A stretch of 64,000 nucleotides of DNA. It comes from Desertimonas sp963772825 (GTDB lineage Bacteria; Actinomycetota; Acidimicrobiia; Acidimicrobiales; Ilumatobacteraceae). This document shows positions 23,683 to 32,547 of this stretch, in pieces. Position 1 is the stretch's first letter. The number at the start of each line of letters is the position of its first letter. Position numbers and translations under genes: made by a program. The DNA lies in assembly GCA_963772825.1 (NCBI GenBank), contig CAVYYX010000011.1, forward strand, positions 255,474 through 319,473, read 5' to 3'. Below the pieces are notes generated by a model. That model was given only the letters and a program-made list of their open reading frames with translations. It ran no database searches and was not told the DNA's origin.

Positions 23683-25269
23683 TCATTGCACGTCGGCGAT
23701 CATCAGCGGCGGCGTGTGGAGGTGGGTGATCGTGGGGGAGCGGCCGACCACGTCGCTGGCCATCTCGAGGGCGTCGTTGAGTGTCGATGCCGACGTGAAC
23801 CCGAGACGGCCGACGGCCTTGTCATCCCCGCCGACGATGATCACGCGTCCGCAATGGCGCATCCCGTGGGCGCCCCAATACCACATGTAGAACGGGTGCA
23901 CGCCGTGATAGGCGTAGGACGTGCGGTAGAGGTGGCGGTACCAGTCGTCGTAGGCGTAGCGCTCCTCCCACGTCTTGGACATCTCGTGGGGATCGGTGGT
24001 GTCGGCGAGCACCTGTTCGTAGAAGTCGATGTAGCTCGGGTGGTGCACCGGGTTGAAGTCGGCGAGCGTCGGGTGGGTCATGATCACGACTCCGCCCTCG
24101 CGGACGAGTGGCTTGTTGCGGTAGAGGTTGAAGAAGTAGCCGAGACCCGTGCACATCACGAGGATCGGGTTCATGATCGAGTGCACGTTGTACGGGCAGA
24201 TGTAGGGGATCCCCATCGTCAGGATGTCGGTCTGCCCGTGTACCTCGACGAGCTGTTGACGGTGCACGTTGGCGACCGTGACCTGATGGACCGCTTCCAC
24301 CTCGCCGCACTGCACGCTGGTCATCTGGTGCGGCGCCTCGATCGAGTGGAAGATCTTGCGGGCCGCCTTGACCGGCAGTTTGCCGAGTGAGGTCGCCGTC
24401 CCGACGTAGAGCGCCCGGTCGCCGGCCGACCACTCCCATTCGCGCTTGGAGAGGAACTCGAATGGCTTCGGGAACGTGTCGGTGTTCAGCGTCGTCTCGA
24501 TCTGGAACACCTTGATCCCCGCGTCGCGCAGCACCCGGCCCATCCGCCACGTCGAGTGGTGGATCTCGCTGTGGCGATGGTCCATGAAGCTGCGGCTGGC
24601 CTCCATCGTCGCCGGGTTGTGGTGGTGTCGCAGCGAGCGGTACGAGGCGAGACCGATCGCCGTCGACTTCCAGCCGCCGTCCATCGCCACGAGGTTGATG
24701 TTGACGTAGACGACGAGGTCGGACTCCGCCGCCCGCTTGCTGATCTCGACCTCCTCGCCGTGGTCGGTGGTGCCGATGAAGCTGACGGCTTCGGGATCCT
24801 CGGCGTCGAACTGGTACAGCGCGCCGATCGGCTCGAACGCGTCGTAGACGCGGTCACCGACGGCATGACGCAGCTCCGCCTCGGTCATCCGCCGGTGCAG
24901 GGCGAGGGCGGCGATCAGGTGGACGTCGTCGACTCCGGCCTCGGCGGCCCGGTCGAGAACCGCTTCGATGACCCGCTGACGGACGTCGGGACGGCGCATC
25001 TTTGGAAGCGGCAGGCTGACGTCGTCGAACGCGATCGTCAGCCTCATCCCTGGGAAGAGCAGAGCGCGAAGCGGCTCGGCGTCGATCGGGTTGTCGAGGG
25101 CGTGGCGGATCGCTCCGTCGATGTCGTCGATCGCCGGTAGCGGCTCCGGGGCGTAGATCACCCGGCTGCGGTCGGGAGGCAGCTTCTCCAAGCTGAACCC
25201 CTCTCCGCGCCAGAACAGGGTCGGTGGTGTCGAGCGGTCGACGTCGAGCACGAATCCGGGGCGGGGCAT
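23683..25269 (-). CDS. LarA-like (DUF2088) protein, nickel-dependent racemase superfamily
   Basis: 528 residues, longer than lactate racemase LarA (about 425). N-terminal DUF2088 features include IAFDDVSLPLPKMRRPD and LIAALALHRRMTEAEL. AMDGGWKST matches the position where LarA has the Lys that anchors the nickel-pincer cofactor, and HHHNPATMEASRSFMDHRH supplies the following histidines. There are no larB/larC/larE cofactor genes in the window. The extra C-terminal region (HPTLADFNPVHHP and on) is unusual. Its place in an acyl-reductase/acyltransferase operon is unlike lactate metabolism, so a different 2-hydroxy substrate is likely. Confidence 0.8.
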   Translation of the reverse strand: MPRPGFVLDVDRSTPPTLFWRGEGFSLEKLPPDRSRVIYAPEPLPAIDDIDGAIRHALDNPIDAEPLRALLFPGMRLTIAFDDVSLPLPKMRRPDVRQRVIEAVLDRAAEAGVDDVHLIAALALHRRMTEAELRHAVGDRVYDAFEPIGALYQFDAEDPEAVSFIGTTDHGEEVEISKRAAESDLVVYVNINLVAMDGGWKSTAIGLASYRSLRHHHNPATMEASRSFMDHRHSEIHHSTWRMGRVLRDAGIKVFQIETTLNTDTFPKPFEFLSKREWEWSAGDRALYVGTATSLGKLPVKAARKIFHSIEAPHQMTSVQCGEVEAVHQVTVANVHRQQLVEVHGQTDILTMGIPYICPYNVHSIMNPILVMCTGLGYFFNLYRNKPLVREGGVVIMTHPTLADFNPVHHPSYIDFYEQVLADTTDPHEMSKTWEERYAYDDWYRHLYRTSYAYHGVHPFYMWYWGAHGMRHCGRVIIVGGDDKAVGRLGFTSASTLNDALEMASDVVGRSPTITHLHTPPLMIADVQ

Positions 25270-25273
25270 GGAA

Positions 25274-26461
25274 TCAGGCCTTCTCTCGCAGGTCGAAAAC
25301 GATCTTGATGGCGCCCCGTCGGCCGGCGTCGGCAGCGTGGGCGATGGCGTCGACGTGGTCGGCGAGACGGTAGGTCGCCGACACCCATCGCTCGGCCTCG
25401 ATGGCGTCGGCGGTCTCGGCGGCGAGGGCGAAGGTCTTGGCCGTCGTGCCGTCGGGCAGCGACTCGGTGCCGTAGGTGTACGCGCCGACGAGCTCGGTCT
25501 CGCGGTGCCACAGCCCGGTGAGGTCGAGGGTCACCTCGGCAGGCATCCCCATCAGCACCGTCCGCCCACGCGGTCTGGTGATCCGCAGCGCGGTGGTGAT
25601 CGAGTCGTTCGACCCGACGGCGTCGATGACGGCGTGGGCCCCGCCGGAAACCGCCTCGCCGATCATCCGGCAGCCGTCGTGGCGGCGCACGGCCCGAATC
25701 AACTCGGACGCCGGTACGACGTGGTGGGCGCCGAGCCGCCGGGCCTCGCGCTGCTGGTGGGGGTAGCGGGCGCCGACGAGGACGGTGACATCGGGGGCGT
25801 AGCGGACGAGGCCGATGATCGCCGCCAGGCCCATCGTGCCGGCGCCGAGCACGGCGACGACCGGGGCGCCGGCCGTGCGCACCGACTCGCTGCGGGCGGC
25901 TTGCAGGGCGGCGTGGATCCCGCCGGCCAGCGGTTCGATGAGCACGGCGCGCTCGTCGGGCACCGCACCGAGGCGGTGAAGTTGGCTGTCGTGGGCGACG
26001 AACTCGGGGGCCCAACCTCCGCCCGTCGACGAGCAGAACCCGGTCTGGATGCCGGGCTCGAGCGAGCCGGCGACGAGGTGCCCGTAATCGTCGCCGTCGC
26101 CGGGGGCGGCGCCGTCGAAGGGCGGGGCGAAGCCCCGAGCGGCATGACCGAGCACCGGCTCGATGGCGACCCGGGTGCCGTCGTCGAGCTCGCCGACGAC
26201 CTCGTGGCCCGGCACGAACGGGAACGACACGACGTCGTCGAAGTACGTCGAGGCGTGCCCTTCGATCATCGACAGGTCGGACCCGCAGATTCCCGACAGC
26301 CGCGTCCGGACGCGGTGCCAGCCGCCGCCGGGCAGCTCAGGTGGATCGACGTTGCGGTACTCCAGCGGGGCGATACGCGCCGCTGTCGACGCACCGATCG
26401 CCGAGGCGATACGGGCGAGCCCCAGCCGCGGGATCGACCGCCGCATCTCGAGGGCCTTCAT
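25274..26461 (-). CDS. Zinc-type alcohol dehydrogenase (MDR superfamily)
   Basis: 395 residues. The catalytic zinc region reads SGICGSDLSM and PFVPGHEVVGEL, giving Cys and His-Glu ligands. The nucleotide motif is VLGAGTMGLAAIIG. The usual four-Cys structural zinc lobe is not present; instead there is an insertion with FAPPFDGAAPGDGDD. The ATG overlaps the stop of the fusion gene upstream by 4 bases, and the LarA-like gene starts 4 bases after its stop, so it sits firmly in the operon. It may oxidise or reduce a fatty alcohol/aldehyde made by the neighbouring reductase; this is inference. Confidence 0.88.
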   Translation of the reverse strand: MKALEMRRSIPRLGLARIASAIGASTAARIAPLEYRNVDPPELPGGGWHRVRTRLSGICGSDLSMIEGHASTYFDDVVSFPFVPGHEVVGELDDGTRVAIEPVLGHAARGFAPPFDGAAPGDGDDYGHLVAGSLEPGIQTGFCSSTGGGWAPEFVAHDSQLHRLGAVPDERAVLIEPLAGGIHAALQAARSESVRTAGAPVVAVLGAGTMGLAAIIGLVRYAPDVTVLVGARYPHQQREARRLGAHHVVPASELIRAVRRHDGCRMIGEAVSGGAHAVIDAVGSNDSITTALRITRPRGRTVLMGMPAEVTLDLTGLWHRETELVGAYTYGTESLPDGTTAKTFALAAETADAIEAERWVSATYRLADHVDAIAHAADAGRRGAIKIVFDLREKA

Positions 26462-28815
26462 CGAAAGCTCCGCCGGCGCTCGCGTTCGGCCATCACCGGG
26501 GCCATCGGGAACGGGCGGCCGCCGGCGCCAGAAGCCTTCGACCAGTGCTCGACGAGCCAGCCGCGCTTGCGGGCGATCGCCGCCAGCCTGGTCTCCGGGT
26601 TGACGGCGACCGGGAAGCCGACGGCCTCGAGCATCGGCAGATCGCTCGACGAATCGGCGTAGGCGACCGCCTCGGCAAGGTCGAGGCCCTCGGCGGCGGC
26701 GAAATCGGCCATCACCTGCGCTCGCGCCTCTCCGGTCGGCGGCACCGCCGTCATCTCACCGGAATACGTGCCGTCTGGCTTGACGGTCATCTCGGCGGCG
26801 ATGATCTCGTCGAACAGCGGCCGCAGGCAGTCGACGGCGAAGTCGAGGGCGCCGGTGATCAGCAGCGTGCGATGTCCGAGCGCACGGTGCTCGCGCACCC
26901 GGCGGATCCCGGCGGGAAAGCTCTTCGTGAGGATCACGTCGCTGAGCAGCTCGCGTGCCTCCTCGGCGATCTGCTCGACGGGAGCGTTCTCGTAGCGGCG
27001 ATAGAAGTGGCGCAGGAAGTCGGTCCGGTCGCTGCGGTCGAGCTTGAGCAGGCGCGGCGCCTCGGCGGCGGTGCGCAGCACGTAGCGCAGACGCTCGTTG
27101 TTGTCGAGGCGGCGGGTCGCCAGGAACGTGTAGCTCTCCACCACGTTGGAAGCGATCAGCGTGTTCTCCAGGTCGAAGGCGGCGAGGTGCCGATCGGGCG
27201 ATAGGACCTGGCGCCGCAGCCGTGCCGGGCGGTCGGTCGTCGTCTTGCCGGGGACCGTCTTGACCCTGGCGTGCTTGACGATCGACGGGAGGTGGATCTC
27301 CCGGATGTAGCGAATCCAGTCGACGCTGCGCGGGTCGAAGTTGAACTCCGCTCGATCGGCGGCGTCGAGACCGTCCCACATCGCCAGGAGGTGGTCGACC
27401 TGGTAGATCGCCTCGCACTCCGTGTACAAGCCGTACAGCTCGACGTACTCGAGCGCCCGCTCGACCTCCTGGCGCTTGCTCTCCAGCTTCGCCGACAGCT
27501 CGGCCTGCTTGCCGCGCAGCGGCAGGGCGTGAAGCAGGCGCTCGCCGCGGGAGATCACCGTCTTGGCGCGGTTGAGTTGGCCTTGCACCCGGCCGCGCCC
27601 GGGGAATCGCCATTCGGGGACGACGATCGGCTGGCCGGCGGGGTCGTAGAGCGGGTTCTCGACGAACCATCCGCTGACGTTGTCGACGAGCGTGCGGTAC
27701 TTGAGCGGGTTGATCCCCCCGGACGCGACCTGGCTGATCGGCGGCGCCCCGTCAGGACCGAGGGCGGCCACGGTGATGATCGCGGCGACGACAAGATCGA
27801 CGGGGATCACGTCGACGGTTCCCTCGGGAACGCCTGGAAACTCGCGCAGCAGGCCGCGGCCGTAGGAGAGGATGACCGGCTCCGCCATGCGGAAGCCACG
27901 GATCCACCCTGGGCGCGGCTCGGCCCATGCCGACTCGATGATCGACGGCCGAACGATGCTCACCGGCACGTCGCCGCGGGAATCCACGAGGGCCTGTTCG
28001 CCGAGCGCCTTGGTGTAGGCGTAGGCATCCGGCCAGCCGACACTCGCTGCTCTCGCTCGGCCGGCCTCGACAAGCTGATCGCGAACCCACCGCTCGCGCA
28101 GCTGCTCCGTCTTGGCGGCCAAGGCGGGGGCGCCGGCCGCGCCGAGCTCGCGGCGGGCGTCGGCGCGGAACCGGACGAGGCGATCGGGGCTCCGGCTGGC
28201 GGCCTCGCTGTCGCTCCGCAACCGGCGCGCCGAGGTGACCTCGTCGCGCCAGCTCAGACCGAGGTCGAACGGGCCCTGCGACACGAGCTCCTCGGGAGCG
28301 TTGCCGCGGCGATTGCCGGCGACATAACACGTCGACACGGCGACGAGATGTGGTGTCACGCCGAGCTCGCCGAGCAGCGTGGCGATGCGGGCGGGACCGA
28401 GCAGGTTGATCTCCACGGCCGAGTCGAGCGGTGAGTCGAACGACACGGTGGCGGCCGAGTGGATCACCACGTCGCACGACGCCAGCACTCGCTGATCGTC
28501 GGGGGAAAGTCCGAGCCCGTCGCGTCCGACGTCGCCGCGGATCGTCGTGATCCGCTCGCCGGTCATCTGCCCGAAGCCGTCACGACCGTGCTGTTCTCGA
28601 AGTCGATCGAACGCGTCGTTCTTGAGCAGCTCGCGTTCGACGCGCTGGGCGGCCGTCGTCCGCTTGCCGTCGCGCACGAGGAGCACGAGGCGGCAGTCAG
28701 GGACACAGCGCAGCAAGCGCTCGACCAGCGCCGTGCCCACGAAGCCGGTCGAGCCGGTGATGGCGATGCGTTTGCCGGAGAGCCCCTCGGCGATCACGGG
28801 GTACAGGTCTAGCAC
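26458..28815 (-). CDS. Fused fatty-acyl reductase-like SDR and HAD-IB phosphatase-like protein
   Basis: 785 residues in two parts. Residues 1 to about 370 are an extended SDR of the fatty-acyl-reductase type: ITGSTGFVGTALVERLL, SAATVSFDSPLDSAVEIN, and the catalytic YAYTK. Residues from about 560 are HAD-IB: motif I DLENTLI (second Asp replaced by Glu), motif II LLITGAL, and motif III YADSSSDLPML. HAD-IB domains of this kind often accompany acyl-lipid enzymes. The start is 31 bases from the divergent TetR start, with a palindromic operator between. Expected role: reduction of an activated acyl chain, with the HAD half acting on a phosphorylated lipid intermediate. Confidence 0.88.
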   Translation of the reverse strand: MLDLYPVIAEGLSGKRIAITGSTGFVGTALVERLLRCVPDCRLVLLVRDGKRTTAAQRVERELLKNDAFDRLREQHGRDGFGQMTGERITTIRGDVGRDGLGLSPDDQRVLASCDVVIHSAATVSFDSPLDSAVEINLLGPARIATLLGELGVTPHLVAVSTCYVAGNRRGNAPEELVSQGPFDLGLSWRDEVTSARRLRSDSEAASRSPDRLVRFRADARRELGAAGAPALAAKTEQLRERWVRDQLVEAGRARAASVGWPDAYAYTKALGEQALVDSRGDVPVSIVRPSIIESAWAEPRPGWIRGFRMAEPVILSYGRGLLREFPGVPEGTVDVIPVDLVVAAIITVAALGPDGAPPISQVASGGINPLKYRTLVDNVSGWFVENPLYDPAGQPIVVPEWRFPGRGRVQGQLNRAKTVISRGERLLHALPLRGKQAELSAKLESKRQEVERALEYVELYGLYTECEAIYQVDHLLAMWDGLDAADRAEFNFDPRSVDWIRYIREIHLPSIVKHARVKTVPGKTTTDRPARLRRQVLSPDRHLAAFDLENTLIASNVVESYTFLATRRLDNNERLRYVLRTAAEAPRLLKLDRSDRTDFLRHFYRRYENAPVEQIAEEARELLSDVILTKSFPAGIRRVREHRALGHRTLLITGALDFAVDCLRPLFDEIIAAEMTVKPDGTYSGEMTAVPPTGEARAQVMADFAAAEGLDLAEAVAYADSSSDLPMLEAVGFPVAVNPETRLAAIARKRGWLVEHWSKASGAGGRPFPMAPVMAERERRRSFR

Positions 28816-28820
28816 GGTTC

Positions 28821-28836
28821 TCTACCAAATGGTAGA
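28821..28836. promoter_or_regulatory. Palindromic operator, probable TetR site
   Basis: TCTACCAAATGGTAGA has 7-bp arms (TCTACCA and TGGTAGA) that are exact reverse complements around a 2-base centre. It lies between the divergent acyl-reductase operon and the TetR gene, so the regulator probably controls both. Confidence 0.75.
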
Positions 28837-28846
28837 CAGACGGGTG

Positions 28847-29443
28847 ATGCAGCCGCTCGCGCCGACCCGGAAACGCATCCTCGTGGCGTCGACCGAGTTG
28901 TTCGGGAGCCGCGGGGTCGACGCCGTCTCGCTCGACGAGATCGCTGCCGCCGTGGGGGTGCGCAAGCAGACGGTGCTGTACTGGTTCGCCACAAAGGACG
29001 AGCTCGCCGACGCGGTGTTCGCCGAAGCGGCCACGCAGCTCGCGGCGTATGTCGATGCCGCGGCGCGGGCGGCGCCGGACGATCCGCTCGAACGCGTCGA
29101 CTCGATCGTCAACGCCGTGTTCCGAGCCGCCGTACGGACGCCCGCGTTGCTCGGCCTGGTTCGCGAGCTGAGCCGGCTGCCCGAGGAGCGCGCCGAGCGA
29201 CTGCGCCGCCATCTCCAGTCGCTCGTCGACCGGGCGATCTCCTACCTGGCTGCGGAAATGGAGGCCGGACGACTGCGGCGCGGCGACCCTCGACTTGTCG
29301 CCGTCCTCGCTGCCGCGACGGTCACCGGCATCGCCACCGACCCTGAAGCGCTGCGCGCCGTCGGCTGGACGCCGGACATCGTCGCCCTGCGCCATCTCCG
29401 CGACGAGCTGCGCGCCTTCCTGCGCGCCGCCGTGGCGCCGTGA
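28847..29443 (+). CDS. TetR-family transcriptional regulator
   Basis: About 198 residues from ATG 28847; an in-frame ATG at 28829 lies inside the operator and is less likely. The helix-turn-helix is RKRILVASTELFGSRGVDAV followed by SLDEIAAAVGVRKQTVLYWF, a typical TetR N-terminus. The C-terminal ligand domain is Ala/Arg rich (VNAVFRAAVRTPALLGLVRE) with no recognisable ligand type. Divergent transcription and the operator point to repression of the lipid-type operon on the left, perhaps with an acyl-CoA ligand, which is inference. Confidence 0.92.
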   Translation: MQPLAPTRKRILVASTELFGSRGVDAVSLDEIAAAVGVRKQTVLYWFATKDELADAVFAEAATQLAAYVDAAARAAPDDPLERVDSIVNAVFRAAVRTPALLGLVRELSRLPEERAERLRRHLQSLVDRAISYLAAEMEAGRLRRGDPRLVAVLAAATVTGIATDPEALRAVGWTPDIVALRHLRDELRAFLRAAVAP

Positions 29444-29482
29444 CGTTCATTGCGTTCTGGGGCCACGCAGGCCCTCGTCAGC
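29441..29482 (-). repeat. Dispersed boundary repeat, copy 7 (partial, inverted)
   Basis: Only the right half is present. On the minus strand it reads GGGCCTGCGTGGCCCCAGAA followed by CGCAATGAACG. It begins at the stop of the TetR gene and overlaps the last codons of the convergent thioredoxin-like gene by a few bases. Confidence 0.7.
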
Positions 29483-30047
29483 GCGGTTCGTTGCCTGGCT
29501 TCCACTTGATGCTGCAGCCGACGCTCGGGCGCTGGTCGGTGCTGAGCGCCTCGCCGGCCACCAGGGCGGCGACGGCGGCGCCGAGCTCGTCACCGGTGAG
29601 CGAGACGTTGTTGCCGGGCGTCGATCCGTCGAAGCGCCCGCGATACACGAGCGTGCCGGCAGCGTCGAACAAGAAGAAGTCGGGCGTGCACACCGCACCG
29701 TAGTCACGAGCCGCGGACTGTTCGGCGTCGACGAGGTACGGGAACGTCCACCCCCACGCGGCCGCCTGTTCGACCATCCGTTCGGGCCTGTCGTCGGGAT
29801 ACTGCTCGGCATCGTTGCTGTTGATCGCTACGACCCCGACGCCTTCGCCGATCCACCGCTGCGCCGCGGCGGCGAACTCGGGTGCGACGTGCTTGACGTA
29901 CGGGCAGTGGTTGCAGACGAAGGCGACGAGCGTGCCTCGCGACCCGGTCAGGTCGCTCAGCGTGACGTTCGTTCCGGTGGCGTCCGGGAGGGTGAAGTCG
30001 GGTGCCGTCGACCCGAGGGGGAGCGTCGGGGATTCGGTGGTAGCCAT
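29478..30047 (-). CDS. Thioredoxin-like / AhpC-TSA family protein
   Basis: 189 residues, cytoplasmic (no signal peptide). PDFTLPDATGTNVTLSDL opens the fold and the active site is FVCNHCPYVKH, a CxxC motif followed by Pro. This matches the PRX-like group of small redox proteins with CNHCP. The later VCTPDFFLFDAAGTLVYRG contains the cis-Pro. It probably reduces peroxide or disulfide, but its partner is unknown. The last codons run into the partial repeat (copy 7). It lies 30 bases downstream of ddl on the same strand. Confidence 0.9.
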   Translation of the reverse strand: MATTESPTLPLGSTAPDFTLPDATGTNVTLSDLTGSRGTLVAFVCNHCPYVKHVAPEFAAAAQRWIGEGVGVVAINSNDAEQYPDDRPERMVEQAAAWGWTFPYLVDAEQSAARDYGAVCTPDFFLFDAAGTLVYRGRFDGSTPGNNVSLTGDELGAAVAALVAGEALSTDQRPSVGCSIKWKPGNEPR

Positions 30048-30077
30048 CGATCCGACCGTATCTCGTCTCAGCGCCCC

Positions 30078-31157
30078 TCAGTGTTTCGTGTTGTGCCGGC
30101 GCCGCGCCTTGCGTTCGAGGGCCAGCTCGACGAGCCGGTCGATGAGCTCCGGGTACGACACGCCGGCGGCCTGCCACAGCTTCGGAAACATCGAGATCGG
30201 CGTGAACCCGGGCATCGTGTTGGCCTCGTTGCACAGGAAGCCGCGCCCGCCTTCCTCCAAGAAGAAGTCGACGCGGGCGAGACCGTCGCAGCGCAGCACC
30301 TCGAACACCTCGACGGCGAGCGAGCGCACCCGCTCGGTGTCGTCCCGGGAAAGCGGCGCAGGGACCAACAGCTGGGCGCCGTCCGTGACGTACTTGTCCT
30401 CGTAGCTGTAGAACTCCTCGCCGGGGATGATCTCACCAGGACCGGAAGCGAGCGGGTCGACCCCGCCGAGCACGGCGACCTCGATCTCGCGGCCGGCGAC
30501 CGCCTCCTCGACGACGACCCACTCGTCGTAGGTCAGGGCGTAGTCGACGGCGTCACGCAGCTCCTCGACGGTGTGCGCCTTGCTCACGCCGACGGATGAC
30601 CCCATGTTCGAGGGCTTGACGAAGCAGGGCAGACCGAGATCGGCGGCAAGCGTTTCGGGCAGTCCCGGGGGAAGGTCGGAGTCGCGCACGGCGCGATAGC
30701 GACTCTGCGGGATGCCGTTGGCGGCGAGCACCTGCTTGGCCATCGCCTTGTCCATCGCCAACGCAGAAGCGAGCACGCCAGAACCGACGTAGGCGGCATC
30801 GGCGAGCTCGAGCATTCCCTGGACGGTGCCGTCCTCACCCATCGGGCCATGCAGCAACGGCATGACGACGGTCACCTCGTCGTCAGCGCCGTCAGCGTCG
30901 GCCGCGGCGATGACGTCGGCGACCGAGATCGCAGGCCCGACGGTGTCGAGCCGGTCGGGGAGGGCGCTGGGACCGGCGGCGAGGGCAGCCTGGGCCGCCT
31001 CACCGAGCGCCCATTCGCCGTTCGTCGAGATGCCGATCGGGGTCACCCGGTAGCGGGCCGGGTCGATCGCCGCCAGCACGTGGGCGGCGGTGACGCAGCT
31101 GACGTCGTGCTCGGCCGACCTGCCGCCGTAGAGCACGACCAGATGGATGCGGCCCAC
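30078..31157 (-). CDS. ddl: D-alanine--D-alanine ligase
   Basis: 359 residues from GTG 31157. ATP-grasp enzyme that joins two D-alanines for peptidoglycan. Landmarks: LYGGRSAEHDVSCVTA at the N-terminus, LLHGPMGEDGTVQGMLEL, the ATP-binding PCFVKPSNMGSSVGVSKA, and the metal/D-Ala-binding VDFFLEEGGRGFLCNEANTM followed by PGFTPISMFPKLW. It is divergent from murF with a gap of only 26 bases, so the two successive cell-wall steps share a promoter zone. Confidence 0.97.
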   Translation of the reverse strand: MGRIHLVVLYGGRSAEHDVSCVTAAHVLAAIDPARYRVTPIGISTNGEWALGEAAQAALAAGPSALPDRLDTVGPAISVADVIAAADADGADDEVTVVMPLLHGPMGEDGTVQGMLELADAAYVGSGVLASALAMDKAMAKQVLAANGIPQSRYRAVRDSDLPPGLPETLAADLGLPCFVKPSNMGSSVGVSKAHTVEELRDAVDYALTYDEWVVVEEAVAGREIEVAVLGGVDPLASGPGEIIPGEEFYSYEDKYVTDGAQLLVPAPLSRDDTERVRSLAVEVFEVLRCDGLARVDFFLEEGGRGFLCNEANTMPGFTPISMFPKLWQAAGVSYPELIDRLVELALERKARRRHNTKH

Positions 31158-31183
31158 CGCAGCAACGGTACTGCCCCGTTACC

Positions 31184-32515
31184 GTGAGGGCGGTGAGGCT
31201 CCGGGCGTCCGACGTCGCAGCAGCGACCAACGGGCGGTTGGTCGGCGACGACGTCGAGGTCGACGGCGCCTCCTTCGACACGCGGTCGCTGCGACCGGGC
31301 GAGCTGTTCGTGCCGCTCGTCGCCGAGCGGGATGGCCACGACTTCATCGGTGCTGCCGCAGCGGCCGGGGCGCGGGCGACGTTGACGTCCCGCGATGCCG
31401 GATCGGCCGCGGCCGCCGGGATCTCGGCGATCGAAGTCGCCGATACCTCGCAGGCGCTCATCGAGTTGGCGACGTGGGCTGCCAGTCGGCTCGGGGCGAC
31501 GGTCGTCGGGATCACCGGAAGCGTCGGCAAGACGTCGACGAAGGATCTCGCCTCCGCTGCGATCGCCGCCGGCCATCGAGTCGCCGCCAACCAACGCAGC
31601 TACAACAACGAGCAGGGACTGCCCGTCACTGTGCTCGGCGCTGCCCACGACACCGAGGTGCTCGTGCTCGAGATGGGGATGCGCGGCCACGGGGAGATCG
31701 CCCGGCTGTGCGCCATCGCGCCACCGACGATCGGCGTCGTGACCGCCGTCGCCGACGCCCACACGGCGCGCCTCGGTGGCATCGAAGGCGTCGCCAGGGC
31801 GAAGGCCGAGCTGGTGATCGCCCTACCACCGTCCGGCGTGGCGATCCTCAATGCCGACGACGAGCGGGTGCGGGCGATGGCCGACGTGACGCAGGCGCGT
31901 TCGATGACGTTCGGTGAATCATCGCTCGCCGACGTGGGGGTTGACCGAGTGTCCCTCGACGAACTCGCTCGACCGTCGTTTCGCGTCCATACCCCGTGGG
32001 GCGAAGCCGACGTTCGGCTGGCCGTCAGCGGCCGGCACATGGTCGGCAACGCCGCAGCGGCGATCGCCGCCGCAGGGGTGCTCGGCGTCGATGTGGCGGG
32101 CGCCGCTGCCGCCGTGTCCACCGCAGAGCTGTCGGCGAGTCGGATGGCGGTTCGTCGTCTGACGTCGGGAGCGGTCGTGATCGACGATGCCTACAACGCC
32201 AACCCGGCATCGATGGCTGCCGCCTTCGACGCCCTGGCCGCGCTTCCGGCGAGCCGGCGGGTCGCCATCGTCGGGGTGATGGCCGAACTCGACGAGCCTG
32301 CCGACGCCCATCGGGCGATCGCCGCCCTCGCCGCTGAGAAAGGAATTGAGCTCGTCGCCGTCGGCACCGACCTGTACGGGGTACCACCGACGAGCGACCC
32401 CGTCGCAGCGGCCGGACGGCTCGCCCCAGGCACCGCTGTGCTCGTCAAGGCGAGCCGAATCGCCGGCCTCGATCGAGTGGCGGCCGCCCTCGTCGCGGCG
32501 CCGGCGGGGCGGTGA
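31184..32515 (+). CDS. murF: UDP-N-acetylmuramoyl-tripeptide--D-alanyl-D-alanine ligase
   Basis: 443 residues; GTG 31184 and GTG 31193 are both possible starts. Mur-ligase order is normal: an N-terminal UDP-substrate domain (VDGASFDTRSLRPGELFVPL), the ATP loop GITGSVGKTSTKD, NNEQGLPVTVL, and the C-terminal domain with VIDDAYNANPASM. It adds the dipeptide made by Ddl to the UDP-MurNAc peptide. The acyl-CoA synthetase gene begins at or just after its stop (a GTG at 32512 overlaps it). Confidence 0.97.
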   Translation: MRAVRLRASDVAAATNGRLVGDDVEVDGASFDTRSLRPGELFVPLVAERDGHDFIGAAAAAGARATLTSRDAGSAAAAGISAIEVADTSQALIELATWAASRLGATVVGITGSVGKTSTKDLASAAIAAGHRVAANQRSYNNEQGLPVTVLGAAHDTEVLVLEMGMRGHGEIARLCAIAPPTIGVVTAVADAHTARLGGIEGVARAKAELVIALPPSGVAILNADDERVRAMADVTQARSMTFGESSLADVGVDRVSLDELARPSFRVHTPWGEADVRLAVSGRHMVGNAAAAIAAAGVLGVDVAGAAAAVSTAELSASRMAVRRLTSGAVVIDDAYNANPASMAAAFDALAALPASRRVAIVGVMAELDEPADAHRAIAALAAEKGIELVAVGTDLYGVPPTSDPVAAAGRLAPGTAVLVKASRIAGLDRVAAALVAAPAGR

Positions 32516-32547
32516 AGCCCACATCGGCGAGCAGATACGGTGACGTC

